Assembly (NCBI GenBank): GCA_016715075.1
Contig: JADKBK010000016.1
Location: forward strand, 1 to 64,000
Length of the DNA: 64,000 nt
Origin: Bacteroidales bacterium
GTDB lineage: Bacteria; Bacteroidota; Bacteroidia; Bacteroidales; VadinHA17
Direction of reading: 5' to 3'
Positions 39,163 through 48,839 of this stretch are shown here, piece after piece. The notes beneath the pieces were generated by a model. The model saw nothing but the letters and a program-made list of their open reading frames with translations. It was not told where the DNA came from and made no database searches. The position numbers and the translations under genes were made by a program. Position 1 is the stretch's first letter; every line of letters begins with the position of its first letter.

Positions 39163-41982
39163 ATGAAGAACCTTCGGATCTTACTGAATTACACTTCAAT
39201 CCTGGCTGTTGTCCTGAGCATAAATTCATGCACCAAAGCACCTGAACCAGACAGGCTGAAGCTGACATATGAAAAATATGTAATGCCTAACGGCTTGCAG
39301 GTCATCCTTCATACAGATCATTCCGATCCTGTTGTATCATATGCGATAATGTATCATGTAGGTTCAAGCAGGGAAACACCAGGGAAAACCGGTTTTGCAC
39401 ACCTTTTTGAACATCTCCTATTCGGCGGATCAGAGAATGTCCCGACAGGTATATTTGATAAAATAATTGAAGGTGTGGGAGGCAACAATAATGGTTTCAC
39501 GTCAAGAGATGTAACCACATATTTTGAAATGTTCCCGAAGAATGCCCTTGAGAAAGTCCTCTGGCTGGAATCAGACAGGATGGGCTATTTCATTAATTCA
39601 GTAACCCAAAGAAAGCTTGCGATACAACAGAATGTTGTTCAGAATGAAAAAAGACAGGGGGAGGATAACGCACCCTATGGATTTACGAACTATGTCATCA
39701 GTAAAAATCTCTATCCGGCTGATCATCCTTACAACTGGGAGGTCATCGGTGAAATGGAAGACCTGAAGAATGCCTCCCTTGCAGATGTAAAAACATATTA
39801 TGAGAAATTCTACGGCCCGAATAATGCTACTTTGGTCCTTGCAGGTGACTTTAATCCCGATTCTGTCAGGATCCTGATAGATAAATATTTCGGCGAGATA
39901 AAATCCCATGGAGAGGTGGCAGTCCGGTCATCAGCTGTACCAGTGCTGGATAAAAGTATAAGACTTTATCATGAAGACAACTTTGCCAATGTTCCTGAGA
40001 TAACACTTGTATGGCCTGTGCCACAATCATATCAGAAAGACTCTTATGCCCTCGATTTTCTTGCAAAGATCCTTGCCGACGGAAAAAAAGCACCCCTGTA
40101 CAAGGTACTCGTTAAGGAAAAAAAGCTCACTTCCAGGACTACAGCATATAACAGTTCTGAAGAGCTTGCGGGAGAGTTCATGATATCCATCAGGGCTGAT
40201 GAAGGAAAAAACCTTAAAGAAATTGAGGCTGGAGTCGATGAGGCATTCGACCGATTTGAAAAAGAAGGCATTACGGAAAAAGATATTGAAAGGGTGAAAG
40301 CCTCCAAAGAGAAAGAATTCTATGAGGGAATCACCAGTGTATTCAGTAAATCACTCCAGCTTGCCTTCTATAACACATTTCTTAATGACCCGGGGTATAT
40401 TGAGAAGGATATTGAGAACATAAAGGCTGTCACACTGAATGATGTGAAAATGGCTTACGAAAAGTACATCAAGGGAAAGCCGCATATCATAACCAGCTTC
40501 GTGCCAAAGGGAAAAACTGATTTGATGGCCGACAATTCTGCACCTGCAGGTGTAAAAGAGGAAAACATAAATGAAGCCAGCCAGGTGGAGATAGACGAGT
40601 CGGGAGAAGACAAATTTGACAGGACCAGCTCAGCCATCGACAGGACAGTTGAGCCCACCCTCAATCCCGATCCGGAGGTTAATGTTCCTGTTATCTGGAA
40701 TGCCACCCTGGCAAACGGTATCAGGGTGTATGGCATTCAGAATAAGGAGTTGCCGCTTGTTGATATGGGTATCGAGATTAACGGAGGTGTATACCAGGAC
40801 AGACTTGATCTTCCCGGTGTTGCAAATATGGTAGCAAACGTTCTTCCTCAGGGTACAAAAAATAAAACTCCCGAAGAACTGGAGGAGGAGATTGAACTCC
40901 TTGGTTCGGATATCAGGATGTATGCCAGCCCTGAAGAGATCTCTGTTGATGTAAGCACCCTGTCGAGGAATTTTGATAAGACCGTAACGCTCATGAAGGA
41001 GATAATGCTTGAGCCCAGATGGGATACTGCCGAATTTGCAATTGCACTCAGCAAAACAAAAAACCGGATACTCCAGGCTGAAGCTCAGCCAAGAAGTGTT
41101 GCCAACAGGCTGTTTTTCAAGCTGGCTTATGGGACAGACCATATATTTGGCTATAGTTCCCAGGGGACAAAAGAGTCGATCGACAGAATAAAGTCTGAAG
41201 ATCTGAAAGCTTATTATGAAAAGAATTTTGCACCAAATGTAACCAGGATCAATGTTGCCGGCAGTTTGTCAAAGGAACAGGTTCTTGCTGCCCTGAAACC
41301 GATGGAAGAGGGATGGAATAAGAAAGAAGTTACAGTAAACAGCTATCCTGTGCCTGCGACACCTGATAAATCACGTATCTATTTTGTAGATATGCCAGGC
41401 TCCAGGCAATCTGTAATCTATATCGGCTATCTGGCAATGTCAAGGGATAATCCCGACTTTGTTAAGCTTGATTTTGCCAACTATCGCCTGGGTGGCGCAT
41501 TTACAAGCATTCTGAATCAGATTCTGCGTGAAGATAAAGGCTTTACTTATGGAGCTTTCAGCTATATTATTGAACAGAAGGTTCCTGGTCCGTTCATTGC
41601 TTCTTCAAGTGTGAGGTCTGACGCAACCTTTGAATCACTCAAGATATTCAGGGATGAGATGGAGAAATACCGGAACGGGATCACTGAGGACGATCTGCAG
41701 TTCATAAAAAACTGCATGATGAGATCGACTGCTCTCCGTTTCGAGACGAATAATGCACTTGTCGGAATGTTGTCCTCAATAAGTAAATATGGTTTGCCTG
41801 AAGACTATATCAAGAGAGATGAAGAGGTCATAAAAACCATGACAGTTGAGGAGCATAAAATCATAACTGACAAATACATAATACCTGACCAAATGTATTA
41901 TGTAGTTGTGGGTGATGCAGCAACTCAGATGCAGCAGCTGGAAAAGCTGGGATTTGGGAAACCCGTTCTTGTTCAATTGTGA
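39163..41982 (+). CDS. M16 family zinc metallopeptidase, lipoprotein
   Basis: 939 residues, a fused two-lobe M16 peptidase. It has a lipoprotein signal ending at SINSC. The inverted zinc motif HLFEH lies at 80-84, with GFAHLFEHLLFGGSENVP around it. A downstream QNVVQNEKRQGEDNAP segment carries the third ligand Glu. The second lobe from about 500 (GIRVYGIQNKELPLVDMGI) lacks the zinc motif, as usual. RDEDKGFTYGAFSYI-like residues (LREDKGFTYGAFSYIIEQK) match the RxxxGxxY substrate-holding motif. It cleaves peptides in the periplasm. The product is intact. It lies upstream of the TldD and TldE genes on the same strand, in a peptidase-rich neighbourhood. Confidence 0.9.
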   Translation: MKNLRILLNYTSILAVVLSINSCTKAPEPDRLKLTYEKYVMPNGLQVILHTDHSDPVVSYAIMYHVGSSRETPGKTGFAHLFEHLLFGGSENVPTGIFDKIIEGVGGNNNGFTSRDVTTYFEMFPKNALEKVLWLESDRMGYFINSVTQRKLAIQQNVVQNEKRQGEDNAPYGFTNYVISKNLYPADHPYNWEVIGEMEDLKNASLADVKTYYEKFYGPNNATLVLAGDFNPDSVRILIDKYFGEIKSHGEVAVRSSAVPVLDKSIRLYHEDNFANVPEITLVWPVPQSYQKDSYALDFLAKILADGKKAPLYKVLVKEKKLTSRTTAYNSSEELAGEFMISIRADEGKNLKEIEAGVDEAFDRFEKEGITEKDIERVKASKEKEFYEGITSVFSKSLQLAFYNTFLNDPGYIEKDIENIKAVTLNDVKMAYEKYIKGKPHIITSFVPKGKTDLMADNSAPAGVKEENINEASQVEIDESGEDKFDRTSSAIDRTVEPTLNPDPEVNVPVIWNATLANGIRVYGIQNKELPLVDMGIEINGGVYQDRLDLPGVANMVANVLPQGTKNKTPEELEEEIELLGSDIRMYASPEEISVDVSTLSRNFDKTVTLMKEIMLEPRWDTAEFAIALSKTKNRILQAEAQPRSVANRLFFKLAYGTDHIFGYSSQGTKESIDRIKSEDLKAYYEKNFAPNVTRINVAGSLSKEQVLAALKPMEEGWNKKEVTVNSYPVPATPDKSRIYFVDMPGSRQSVIYIGYLAMSRDNPDFVKLDFANYRLGGAFTSILNQILREDKGFTYGAFSYIIEQKVPGPFIASSSVRSDATFESLKIFRDEMEKYRNGITEDDLQFIKNCMMRSTALRFETNNALVGMLSSISKYGLPEDYIKRDEEVIKTMTVEEHKIITDKYIIPDQMYYVVVGDAATQMQQLEKLGFGKPVLVQL

Positions 41983-41987
41983 CAGAC

Positions 41988-42022
41988 AGTCGGAAGTCGG
42001 AAGCCCGAAGTCCGAAGTCGGA
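41988..42022. repeat. Heptamer array E1: AGTCGGA
   Basis: Five consecutive 7-base units AGTCGGA, AGTCGGA, AGCCCGA, AGTCCGA and AGTCGGA, starting five bases after the M16 stop codon. Confidence 0.85.
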
Positions 42023-42043
42023 TGTTGAGGGGCAGAACGTCCT

Positions 42044-42080
42044 GGTTCCCCTCCCTGGAGGGGTTAGGGGTGGGTAAGAA
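42044..42080. repeat. Third copy of the GGTTCCCCTCCCTGGAGGGG dispersed unit
   Basis: GGTTCCCCTCCCTGGAGGGG followed by TTAGGGGTGGGTAAGAA. Copies with almost the same bases are in array A at 15075-15110 and 15262-15299. It forms a short hairpin (CCCCTCC/GGAGGGG) and here joins two different heptamer arrays. Confidence 0.75.
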
Positions 42081-42095
42081 GGGAGTGGAGAGATT

Positions 42096-42172
42096 GAATT
42101 TTGAATATTGAATGAAGAATATTGAATATCGAATACCGAATACCGACTATCGAATATCGAATATCGAATACG
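42096..42172. repeat. Heptamer array E2: GAATATC
   Basis: Eleven consecutive 7-base units (GAATTTT, GAATATT, GAATGAA, GAATATT, GAATATC, GAATACC twice, GACTATC, GAATATC twice, GAATACG). The remaining sequence to the TldD start at 42298 is AT-rich and has no gene. Confidence 0.85.
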
Positions 42173-42297
42173 GGGCATGTCAGAAAAAACGTCATTCGTC
42201 AAGTCAAACATGCAATCCGTAAACCCGATTAGCACTTTTTAAGATTTTTTGAAGAAAATTGAGAATATAAACCATTATTAACTTTAACCCAAACCAC

Positions 42298-43825
42298 ATG
42301 AATCTCAAAAGAAGGGAATTTATCCGATTAAGTGGTATAACAGTTGCAGGCTCTATGATTATTCCATCAGTACTTCAATCATGCAAAGGAACTCCGGTTT
42401 CTGATACAGCTGCCGGTTATCTTGACCATTTTGAAGTGACTCCGGAAATACTGCAAAAGGTTATTTCTGCTGCAATGGAGAAAGGTGCAGACTATGCTGA
42501 CCTTTTCTTTGAACATACTCTGAACAACAGAAGCACTCTGGAAGACGGAAAAGTCAACAGTGCATATTCCAACGTCGGTTTTGGTGTCGGCATCAGGGTA
42601 TTGAAGGGCGATCAGACCGGTTTTGCATATTCCGAGACTGTCACACCTGAAGCAATGATCAAAGCTGCCAGGACTGCTGCCAATATTGCTAACAGCTCAC
42701 CTGTTTCAGGATCAGTTAATGTCACAGAATATATGCCGCCAAACTATTATCCGGTTGTTAATTCATGGGAGAATACTTCAATAAACAGCAAGATACCATT
42801 TTTGCTGCGTATGAATGAAAAAGTATTTGCAGGTGACAAAAGAGTGACAAAGGTGAATGCTTTCCTTATTGATACATCCTCCTATATTCTCTTCTTCAAT
42901 TCTGAAGGCAAACTGGCATGGGATTACCGTCCGATGGCTGTAATTGTAGGTGTCTGCATAATGGAAGACAAGGGAAGAATAGAAAATTCTTATGTAACCC
43001 GGGGGTTTCAGGACCGGTTTTGAATTCCTTACAAATGATCTGGTGGATAAGCTCTCTGAGGAAGTTGTCAGAAGGACCACTCTCCTTTTTGATGCAACAA
43101 AACCAAAAGCCGGTGAAATGGAAGTAATTCTCGGTGCAGGGGAATCGGGAATCTTGCTGCATGAAGCAATGGGGCACGCATTTGAAGCTGACTTCAACCG
43201 TAAGAAAACATCAATTTTCTCAGATAAGATGGGACAAAAAATAGCTGAAAATTTTGTAACAATTATCGATGATGGAACTCTTAACGGAAACCGCGGGGCT
43301 ATCAATGTCGATGATGAAGGAAATCCGACAGAAAAAACAGTTCTCGTTAAAGACGGAGTCCTGTCAAGCTATCTTCATGACAGGATAAGTGCCGACTATT
43401 ATAAGGTAAAACCTACAGGTAACGGTCGCAGACAGGATTTCAGAAATATTCCTATACCAAGGATGAGATCAACATATATGGAAAATGGACCTCACAAAAA
43501 AGAGGAGATCATTGCCAGTGTCAAGAACGGTATTTATGTTGATAATTTCAGTAATGGCCAGGTAAATATCGGAGCAGGCGATTTTACCTTCTTTGTTAAG
43601 TTCGGCTATCTGATAGAGAACGGAAAACTGACAAGGCCGATAAAGGATATAAATATCATTGGAAACGGACCTCAGGCTCTCGCTGATATTGTTATGGTTG
43701 CCGATGACAAAATGTTATCTGATGCGGCAGGCACTTGCGGAAAAGACGGACAGGGTGTACCGGTTACCATGGGAATGCCGACAGTTAAGGTCAAAAAGCT
43801 CACTGTAGGCGGAATTAACAGCTAA
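42298..43825 (+). CDS. tldD: TldD-type metalloprotease, Tat-like signal, one frameshift
   Basis: About 508 residues when bridged. The N-terminus MNLKRREFIRLSGITVAGSM has a twin-arginine-like signal with a Cys at the end of the hydrophobic run (VLQSC), so it is probably exported as a lipoprotein. The TldD zinc motif HEAMGH is in GILLHEAMGHAFEADF, followed by ENFVTIIDDGTLNGNRGAIN-type segments (GTLNGNRGAINVDDEG) and NVDNFSNGQVNIG-like residues. The frame breaks at 43001-43005: one extra G in a G run, and four G's would give YVTRGFRTGFEFLTNDLV. TldD with TldE processes modified peptides and toxins. It is 22 bases upstream of its TldE partner. Confidence 0.88.
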
Positions 43826-43847
43826 AACAACCTGAAAAAAAACTTGT

Positions 43848-45164
43848 ATGAACACAAATGAAAAATATACACTGGCAAACCTGGTGATGGATCATGCCCT
43901 CAAGAGTGGGGCAGAACAGGTATCTGTTTCTATAGACGACAGCAGGAGAAGCAATATCGAGATCCGTGACCAGAAGATCGACAAACTGACCGAATCTGTG
44001 AGGAACAGCCTTACAATAGAACTTTTTGTCGAAAAGAAATATTCTGCTCACAGCACAAGCAGGCTGAAAAAAGAAGAGCTCTTCCGCTTCGTTGAAGAAG
44101 CAATTGCTGCAACCCGCTTCCTCGCGGAAGATGAGTTCCGGTCGCTTCCGGAACAGGATCTTTATTACAAAGGCGGAGCCGATGATCTCAGGGTTGTCGA
44201 CCCAAAAATCGACACAATCGATCCAAAGATGAAAATTGATCTAGCCAATCAGGTTCTTGACGAAGCATTCAAAAAAGATGAGCGGATTATCTCTGTAACA
44301 TCAACCTATTCAGACCGGATAAGTAACAGGGTCTTTGTAACAAGTAACGGATTCAAGGGTGATACAAGCAATAGTAATGTATCACTGAGTGCCGAAGTAT
44401 CAGTCAAGGGAGAAACAAGTCGTCCATCCGATTACTGGTATGAAAATGCAATATTTTTTGATAAGCTGGTAAAATCAAGCATTGGTACCAAAGCGCTTGA
44501 AAGGGCTATAAAGAAACTCGATCCAAAGAAGATAAAATCGGGAAAATACGATGTGGTTATTGAAAACCGTACTGCAGCATCCATGCTCTATCCCTTATAT
44601 TCAGCAATGCAGGGGTCCAGTATTTACCAGAAGCAATCCTTCCTTATAGGTAAAGAAAATCAGGCTGTTGCATCACCCAAACTCACTATTTTTGATGATC
44701 CATTCATTCAGTCAGGTTTCGGATCAGCCATGTTTGACAGCGAGGGACTAGCCACAGTCAGGAGACCGATAATAGAAGGCGGAATATTGCGTAATTTCTA
44801 TATCGACACATATTATGGCAAGAAACTGAAGATGAAACCCACTTCAGGTGATTCTACCAACATCCTCTTTTCAATTGGAGACAGGGATCTGAAAAGTATG
44901 CTGGAAAGTATTAACAAAGGTGTATTTATAACCGGATTCAATGGAGGAAACTGTAATGGTTCCACAGGCGACTTTTCATACGGAATAGAAGGTTTCTTTA
45001 TCGAAAAAGGGAAAATTGTACACCCTGTAAATGAAATGAATATCACTGGAAATATGAATCAGTTCTGGTTCAGCCTGGTTGAACTCGGAAAGGATGTTCT
45101 TGAAGGTGATTCATTTAAAACCCCTTCCATGATGTTCGAAAAAGTAGATCTCAGCGGAATTTAA
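43848..45164 (+). CDS. pmbA: TldE/PmbA family protein, partner of TldD
   Basis: 438 residues. Family segments include KSGAEQVSVSIDDSRRSNIE, LTESVRNSLTIELFVEKKYS, SNVSLSAEVSVKGETSRPSD and GGNCNGSTGDFSYGIEGFFI. The HExxxH zinc motif of TldD is absent, as it is in TldE, so it is the non-catalytic half of the TldD/TldE heterodimer. Unlike its partner it has no evident signal sequence at the predicted start (MNTNEKYTLANLVMDH), so the pair may not be in the same compartment, or the TldD signal is a membrane anchor facing inward. Operon with TldD. Confidence 0.9.
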   Translation: MNTNEKYTLANLVMDHALKSGAEQVSVSIDDSRRSNIEIRDQKIDKLTESVRNSLTIELFVEKKYSAHSTSRLKKEELFRFVEEAIAATRFLAEDEFRSLPEQDLYYKGGADDLRVVDPKIDTIDPKMKIDLANQVLDEAFKKDERIISVTSTYSDRISNRVFVTSNGFKGDTSNSNVSLSAEVSVKGETSRPSDYWYENAIFFDKLVKSSIGTKALERAIKKLDPKKIKSGKYDVVIENRTAASMLYPLYSAMQGSSIYQKQSFLIGKENQAVASPKLTIFDDPFIQSGFGSAMFDSEGLATVRRPIIEGGILRNFYIDTYYGKKLKMKPTSGDSTNILFSIGDRDLKSMLESINKGVFITGFNGGNCNGSTGDFSYGIEGFFIEKGKIVHPVNEMNITGNMNQFWFSLVELGKDVLEGDSFKTPSMMFEKVDLSGI

Positions 45165-45185
45165 AAAAAGTCCTGCAGTCTTAAG

Positions 45186-45250
45186 GTCTTGCGGTCGAGT
45201 TCTGACCTGCAAGACCTGCAAGACCTGCAAGACCTGCAAGACCTGCAAGA
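45186..45250. repeat. Nine-base tandem repeat GACCTGCAA with hairpin
   Basis: Five exact copies of GACCTGCAA at 45204-45248. Just before them, GTCTTGCGGTC (45187-45197) is the reverse complement of the repeat apart from one base, so a hairpin is possible. The array ends two bases from the M1 peptidase stop codon, in the gap between two convergent genes. It may act as a terminator. Confidence 0.8.
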
Positions 45251-46903
45251 CTACCTTCCCGTCATATTCATAGTGGCTACGTACCAGTCTGGATCAACAG
45301 TTACAACTGCCCTCTTTGATTTCACCTGGACAGTTTTGAACATTCCCGAAGGTTTAAGTATCATAGTTTCTCCTGAAACATCAATTTTTACAGGCATCTC
45401 AAACCCTGGAACACAATTATTCCACCTGTAGGAAAGCTCTTCCCCTTTCACGTAATATTCAAATACGGGGATCCTGACATCTCTTAAATACTGATCAAAG
45501 AAAGTTTTGAGGTTTATTCCGGTTTTTTCCGACAGATAGTTCTCAATCTGGGATCCCTTTACAACCTTATGATAGAAATCCCTGTTGAGTCCGCGCAGGA
45601 TTGACCGCCATTTCTCATCATCGTTTACTATCTGCCTCAGAGTATGAAGCATATTGCCACCTTTGTAGTACATGTCATGCGATCCTTCTGAGTTGACATT
45701 ATACCTGCCAATAACAGGTATATCGTTACTTATGTTTTTCCTGGTGCCTCTGAGATATTCACCTCCGGCCTTTTTACCAAAATAATATTCCACATAGAGA
45801 TTCTCAGAGTAATTTGTAAAGCTCTCATGGACCCACATATCGGCTATGTCCTCATATGTTATGCTGTTTGCAAACCATTCATGACCAGACTCATGAATAA
45901 TTATGAAATCAAATTTCAATCCCCATCCGGTCCCGCTGAGATCGGTTCCCCTGTAACCATTTTCAAATCCGTTCCCATAGGTCACGGAGCTCTGGTGTTC
46001 CATTCCCAGGTATGGCGCTTCCACAAGCTTATATCCATCCTCATAGAAGGGATACGGTCCAAACCAGTGTTCAAAGGCGGCAAGCATCCCAGGAGCCTGC
46101 CTGAACTGTATCAGGGCCTTTTCCAGATTGGTCCTTAGGACATAATAATCGCAGTCCAATGATCCCTTCTCTCCCTTATAGATCTCGGAGAAATGGACAT
46201 AATCACCAATATTAATATTCACTCCATAGTTATTTATCGGGTTAGCGACAAACCAGTTATAAGTTGTTGTCTTATTGTCATTTTTCATCACACTCCTGAG
46301 TCTGCCGTTGGAAACATCCATCAGGTTGTCCGGAACTGTAACACTGATAAGCATACTATCAGGTTCATCATACATATGGTCCTTGCATGGCCACCAGAGA
46401 CTGGCACCGTCGCCCTGGCATGCCGAAGCAATAAAAGGCAGGTTATTACTGTCTTTGGTCCAGGTAATCCCGCCGCTCCACGGCGGTCGCCTTGAAACCT
46501 GCGGTTTACCTCCGTATGAAAGAATAACAGAAAAAAGCTTGCCTGTCCCCTGCTCCTCTGAAAGTTCGATCCAGTAAACGTTTCCCTCTCTTTTAAAGCT
46601 GAGTGATTTTCCATTCTGAACAGCGGAGGTCAGAACGAGTGGCTCCTGCAGATCTATCTGCATCAGCTTTGAAGGGGTGATCACATTGTATGCCACAGTG
46701 TTTGTGCCGAAGATCGTACTATCGTCGGGATTAACCACAATATCTAGGTGATAATATACCAGGTCCCACCATGCCCTTTCAGGAGTAATGGATCCGCGGA
46801 GAGTATCCTGCCTCGTAAAAACCGGGGATTGTGATGCAAGCTCTTCAGGCAGAAACAGAATAATTAAAGTAAGAAGGATCGTACTGAAAAATGTTTTTGT
46901 CAT
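45251..46903 (-). CDS. Secreted M1 family metallopeptidase
   Basis: 550 residues from the ATG at 46903, which gives the signal peptide MTKTFFSTILLTLIILFLPE. A longer reading frame upstream runs through heptamer repeats and cannot be real. The zinc site is HESGHEW followed by EDIADMWVHE, the M1 HExxH-x18-E arrangement. The family's GAMEN motif is changed to GMEHQ (YLGMEHQSSVTYGN). The N-terminal domain (WWDLVYYHLDIVVNPDDSTI) is the usual beta saddle. It is shorter than full aminopeptidase N, like other Bacteroidota M1 peptidases. It removes N-terminal residues from peptides in the periplasm. The heptamer arrays start only 17 bases upstream. Confidence 0.9.
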   Translation of the reverse strand: MTKTFFSTILLTLIILFLPEELASQSPVFTRQDTLRGSITPERAWWDLVYYHLDIVVNPDDSTIFGTNTVAYNVITPSKLMQIDLQEPLVLTSAVQNGKSLSFKREGNVYWIELSEEQGTGKLFSVILSYGGKPQVSRRPPWSGGITWTKDSNNLPFIASACQGDGASLWWPCKDHMYDEPDSMLISVTVPDNLMDVSNGRLRSVMKNDNKTTTYNWFVANPINNYGVNINIGDYVHFSEIYKGEKGSLDCDYYVLRTNLEKALIQFRQAPGMLAAFEHWFGPYPFYEDGYKLVEAPYLGMEHQSSVTYGNGFENGYRGTDLSGTGWGLKFDFIIIHESGHEWFANSITYEDIADMWVHESFTNYSENLYVEYYFGKKAGGEYLRGTRKNISNDIPVIGRYNVNSEGSHDMYYKGGNMLHTLRQIVNDDEKWRSILRGLNRDFYHKVVKGSQIENYLSEKTGINLKTFFDQYLRDVRIPVFEYYVKGEELSYRWNNCVPGFEMPVKIDVSGETMILKPSGMFKTVQVKSKRAVVTVDPDWYVATMNMTGR

Positions 46904-46920
46904 ATTAATCAAGATTAGAG

Positions 46921-47053
<133 letters not shown>

Positions 47054-47066
47054 TAATGAAGTCCGG

Positions 47067-47122
47067 CACCCAGAACCCAGTACCCGGTACCCAGTACCCA
47101 GAACCCAGTACCCAGTACCCAG
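47067..47122. repeat. Heptamer array D2: TACCCAG
   Basis: Eight consecutive 7-base units: CACCCAG, AACCCAG, TACCCGG, TACCCAG, TACCCAG, AACCCAG, TACCCAG, TACCCAG. It ends two bases before the GNAT stop codon. With D1 it fills the whole gap between the two genes. Confidence 0.9.
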
Positions 47123-47124
47123 AA

Positions 47125-47607
47125 TCAACCGATCCTCTTGGTATAGAAAAGCTTATCATCCCCCATTGTATAAAAATCCTTCAGCTTTGCCTCCAGGTCA
47201 AAATTGTTGCTTACATAAAATGCCCTTGTAGGTTCATAGTGAGGAAGACCTGATGTTTCAGCTATTAAAATGGCACAACCCATTGCTTGTGCCATTTTAC
47301 AGGTCTCTTCAAGGACTCTTTTTCCAATCCCCTTGCCCCGGTAATCATTATGCGTAGCTATCCAGTACAGATCAAAACTTGTTGTAGACATTATAATAGG
47401 TCCGAAGCAGGAATAGGCAACTGTGATTCCGTCAAGTTCAGCAAAGACGAAATAATAACCTGTGGATTCCCCGTCATTGTATCGCTCCGCCACAAGTTCT
47501 GAAGCTATTTCCACCTCATGATCATAGAAGAACTTTGTCGATTCAATGATTTCCCTAACCCGCTCAATATCCCTGTGTTCTGGAATAGTTCTGAATGTAA
47601 GATTCAT
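47125..47607 (-). CDS. GNAT family N-acetyltransferase
   Basis: 160 residues, the normal size of the domain. FAELDGITVAYSCFGPIIMS is the central strand region, and NDYRGKGIGKRVLEE is the acetyl-CoA pyrophosphate loop (R/QxxGxG/A). ILIAETSGLPHYEPTRAFYV and a final FYTKRIG follow. It transfers an acetyl group from acetyl-CoA to an amine; the acceptor cannot be told. No signal peptide, so cytoplasmic. It is upstream of the M1 peptidase on the same strand, separated only by repeats. Confidence 0.88.
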   Translation of the reverse strand: MNLTFRTIPEHRDIERVREIIESTKFFYDHEVEIASELVAERYNDGESTGYYFVFAELDGITVAYSCFGPIIMSTTSFDLYWIATHNDYRGKGIGKRVLEETCKMAQAMGCAILIAETSGLPHYEPTRAFYVSNNFDLEAKLKDFYTMGDDKLFYTKRIG

Positions 47608-47773
47608 ATTATTAATAATTTCCTGTTAAACAATTGGTTGACTGTTAAGCTGTAAAATCCAAATTAAATGACACATCATTACAGTACCGGGAAGCAAATA
47701 TAAATAGAATCGCTTCATGTATTCGTTAGCCGGGTATATTTTTAAAAATTTGTAGCTTATCAGCGGAAGCTGA

Positions 47774-47812
47774 ATAAAAAAGAGAAAAGACACCTGAAGA
47801 TGTCTTTTCTCT
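47774..47812 (-). terminator. Terminator downstream of the first duplicated secreted protein gene
   Basis: AGAGAAAAGACA-CCTGAAGA-TGTCTTTTCTCT: perfect 12-base stem, 8-base loop, followed on the minus strand by TTTTTT. The second copy of the gene has the same terminator (48961-48995), sharing the stem AGAAAAGACA. Confidence 0.8.
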
Positions 47813-47861
47813 GTTAACTAAAAACCTGAAACAGGCGCGCCTGATGGCTAAATAAAAAATC

Positions 47862-48346
47862 TTACTTCGCTGACAGAGTCTCTCCTGCGTTTTTAATAAG
47901 CATGGGGAAATATGATGCAATGAGCCTGGTATTATCAAGTTCACAACCTTTTCCGGAAGTCAGCACTTTCTGATGAAAGTATTCATTCTTGTCCAGGAAA
48001 AGATCAGCCGTGGAATAACCATCCTTTTCGAATGATTTATCAAGCCTCTCAACCCCAAAATAGTTTGCGTTGCAAACATACTGCACCAAAGCTTCTCCGA
48101 TAATACAATGTACTTCTTACAATCATGCTCCTTCCTTATGGCAACCCTTACCTCCAGCGGAGTATTCTGATAGCTGATCACAAATGCCGTAAACTCATCA
48201 CCGTTAATGGTAACAGGATTATCGGCTATTTCAATCCTGTAGTCCCCAAGTGCTGAATAGGTTTTTCCTTCAGCAACCAGTTCCCTGGAAAAAGATGCAC
48301 TACCAAAAGCTACTATCAGTAATGCGGCAAATAACATTTTTTTCAT
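47862..48346 (-). CDS. Small secreted protein of unknown function, paralogue 1, one frameshift
   Basis: About 161 residues when bridged, from the ATG at 48346 (MKKMLFAALLIVAFGSASFS, a signal peptide). The mature part (RELVAEGKTYSALGDYRIE, ISYQNTPLEVRVAIRKEHDC, YVCNANYFGVERLDKSFEKD) is about 60 percent identical, by eye, to the gene at 49061-49522. Two cysteines are conserved in both copies and may form a disulphide. The frame breaks near 48087-48091, where one base is missing in a short T run (KL-x-VQYVCN). I do not recognise the family. It is the downstream copy of a tandem duplication that includes promoter and terminator. Confidence 0.75.
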
Positions 48347-48445
48347 GGCTTCAATAATTAAATTGTTAATCTTAATAATCACTTTTACTGTCTGTCTGTC
48401 AAAAAACTTTTCATCAGTGAAGAAGCTTAAAATGAATCTTCACAT

Positions 48446-48482
48446 CGAAATTAATCTATTAATATATACCGGAAAAGAGTAA
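48446..48482 (-). promoter_or_regulatory. Conserved promoter region of paralogue 1
   Basis: On the minus strand TTACTCTTTTCCGG, then AT-rich bases, then TAATTTCG, a near match to TAnnTTTG. The same arrangement stands upstream of paralogue 2, although the rest of the two upstream regions has diverged. About 100 bases of leader follow. Confidence 0.5.
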
Positions 48483-48665
48483 ATCTACCAACTGCACGAT
48501 TGGTCCAACAGATGGTCGTTTCCATGCAATTTCATGTTTTCGTTGATGTCAAAAAACTTCGTACTCAGATATATTATTGTTAAACCTGCCTGCCATATAT
48601 TTCTTCATAATTCCTGTAACAGTGTATTTTTAGAAGTCACGGGCTGTTGAAAAGGTAAAATCCAA

Positions 48666-48766
48666 AACCGCAAAGTGCGCAAAGGGTTTACGCAGAGGTC
48701 GCAAAGCATTATATATCAATGCTTTTACTTTGCGGACTTTGCGAATCCTTAGCGGACTTTGCGGTT
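48666..48766. repeat. CGCAAAG long hairpin
   Basis: Left arm holds CGCAAAG at 48669, 48678 and 48700 and CGCAGAG at 48691. Right arm holds the inverse CTTTGCG at 48728, 48737 and 48757 and CTTAGCG at 48748. Nine-base spacing is common. The ends AACCGCAAAG and CTTTGCGGTT are perfect complements, giving an imperfect stem of about 40 bases. It sits in the gap between the two paralogues; nothing else is seen in the surrounding 48347-48960 apart from the promoter and small inverted repeats. Confidence 0.75.
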
Positions 48767-48839
48767 AAAAAGATTTTTTCTACACTCAAATTTTGCTTAA
48801 TTATGAGCACCTTCAGATTATAAAATCTGTTACCAGAAT

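Noticed and set aside
47797..47860. GGCGCGCC palindrome near 47834 as a regulatory site
   Set aside because: An eight-base palindrome alone downstream of a gene, with no partner or conservation beside the second paralogue.
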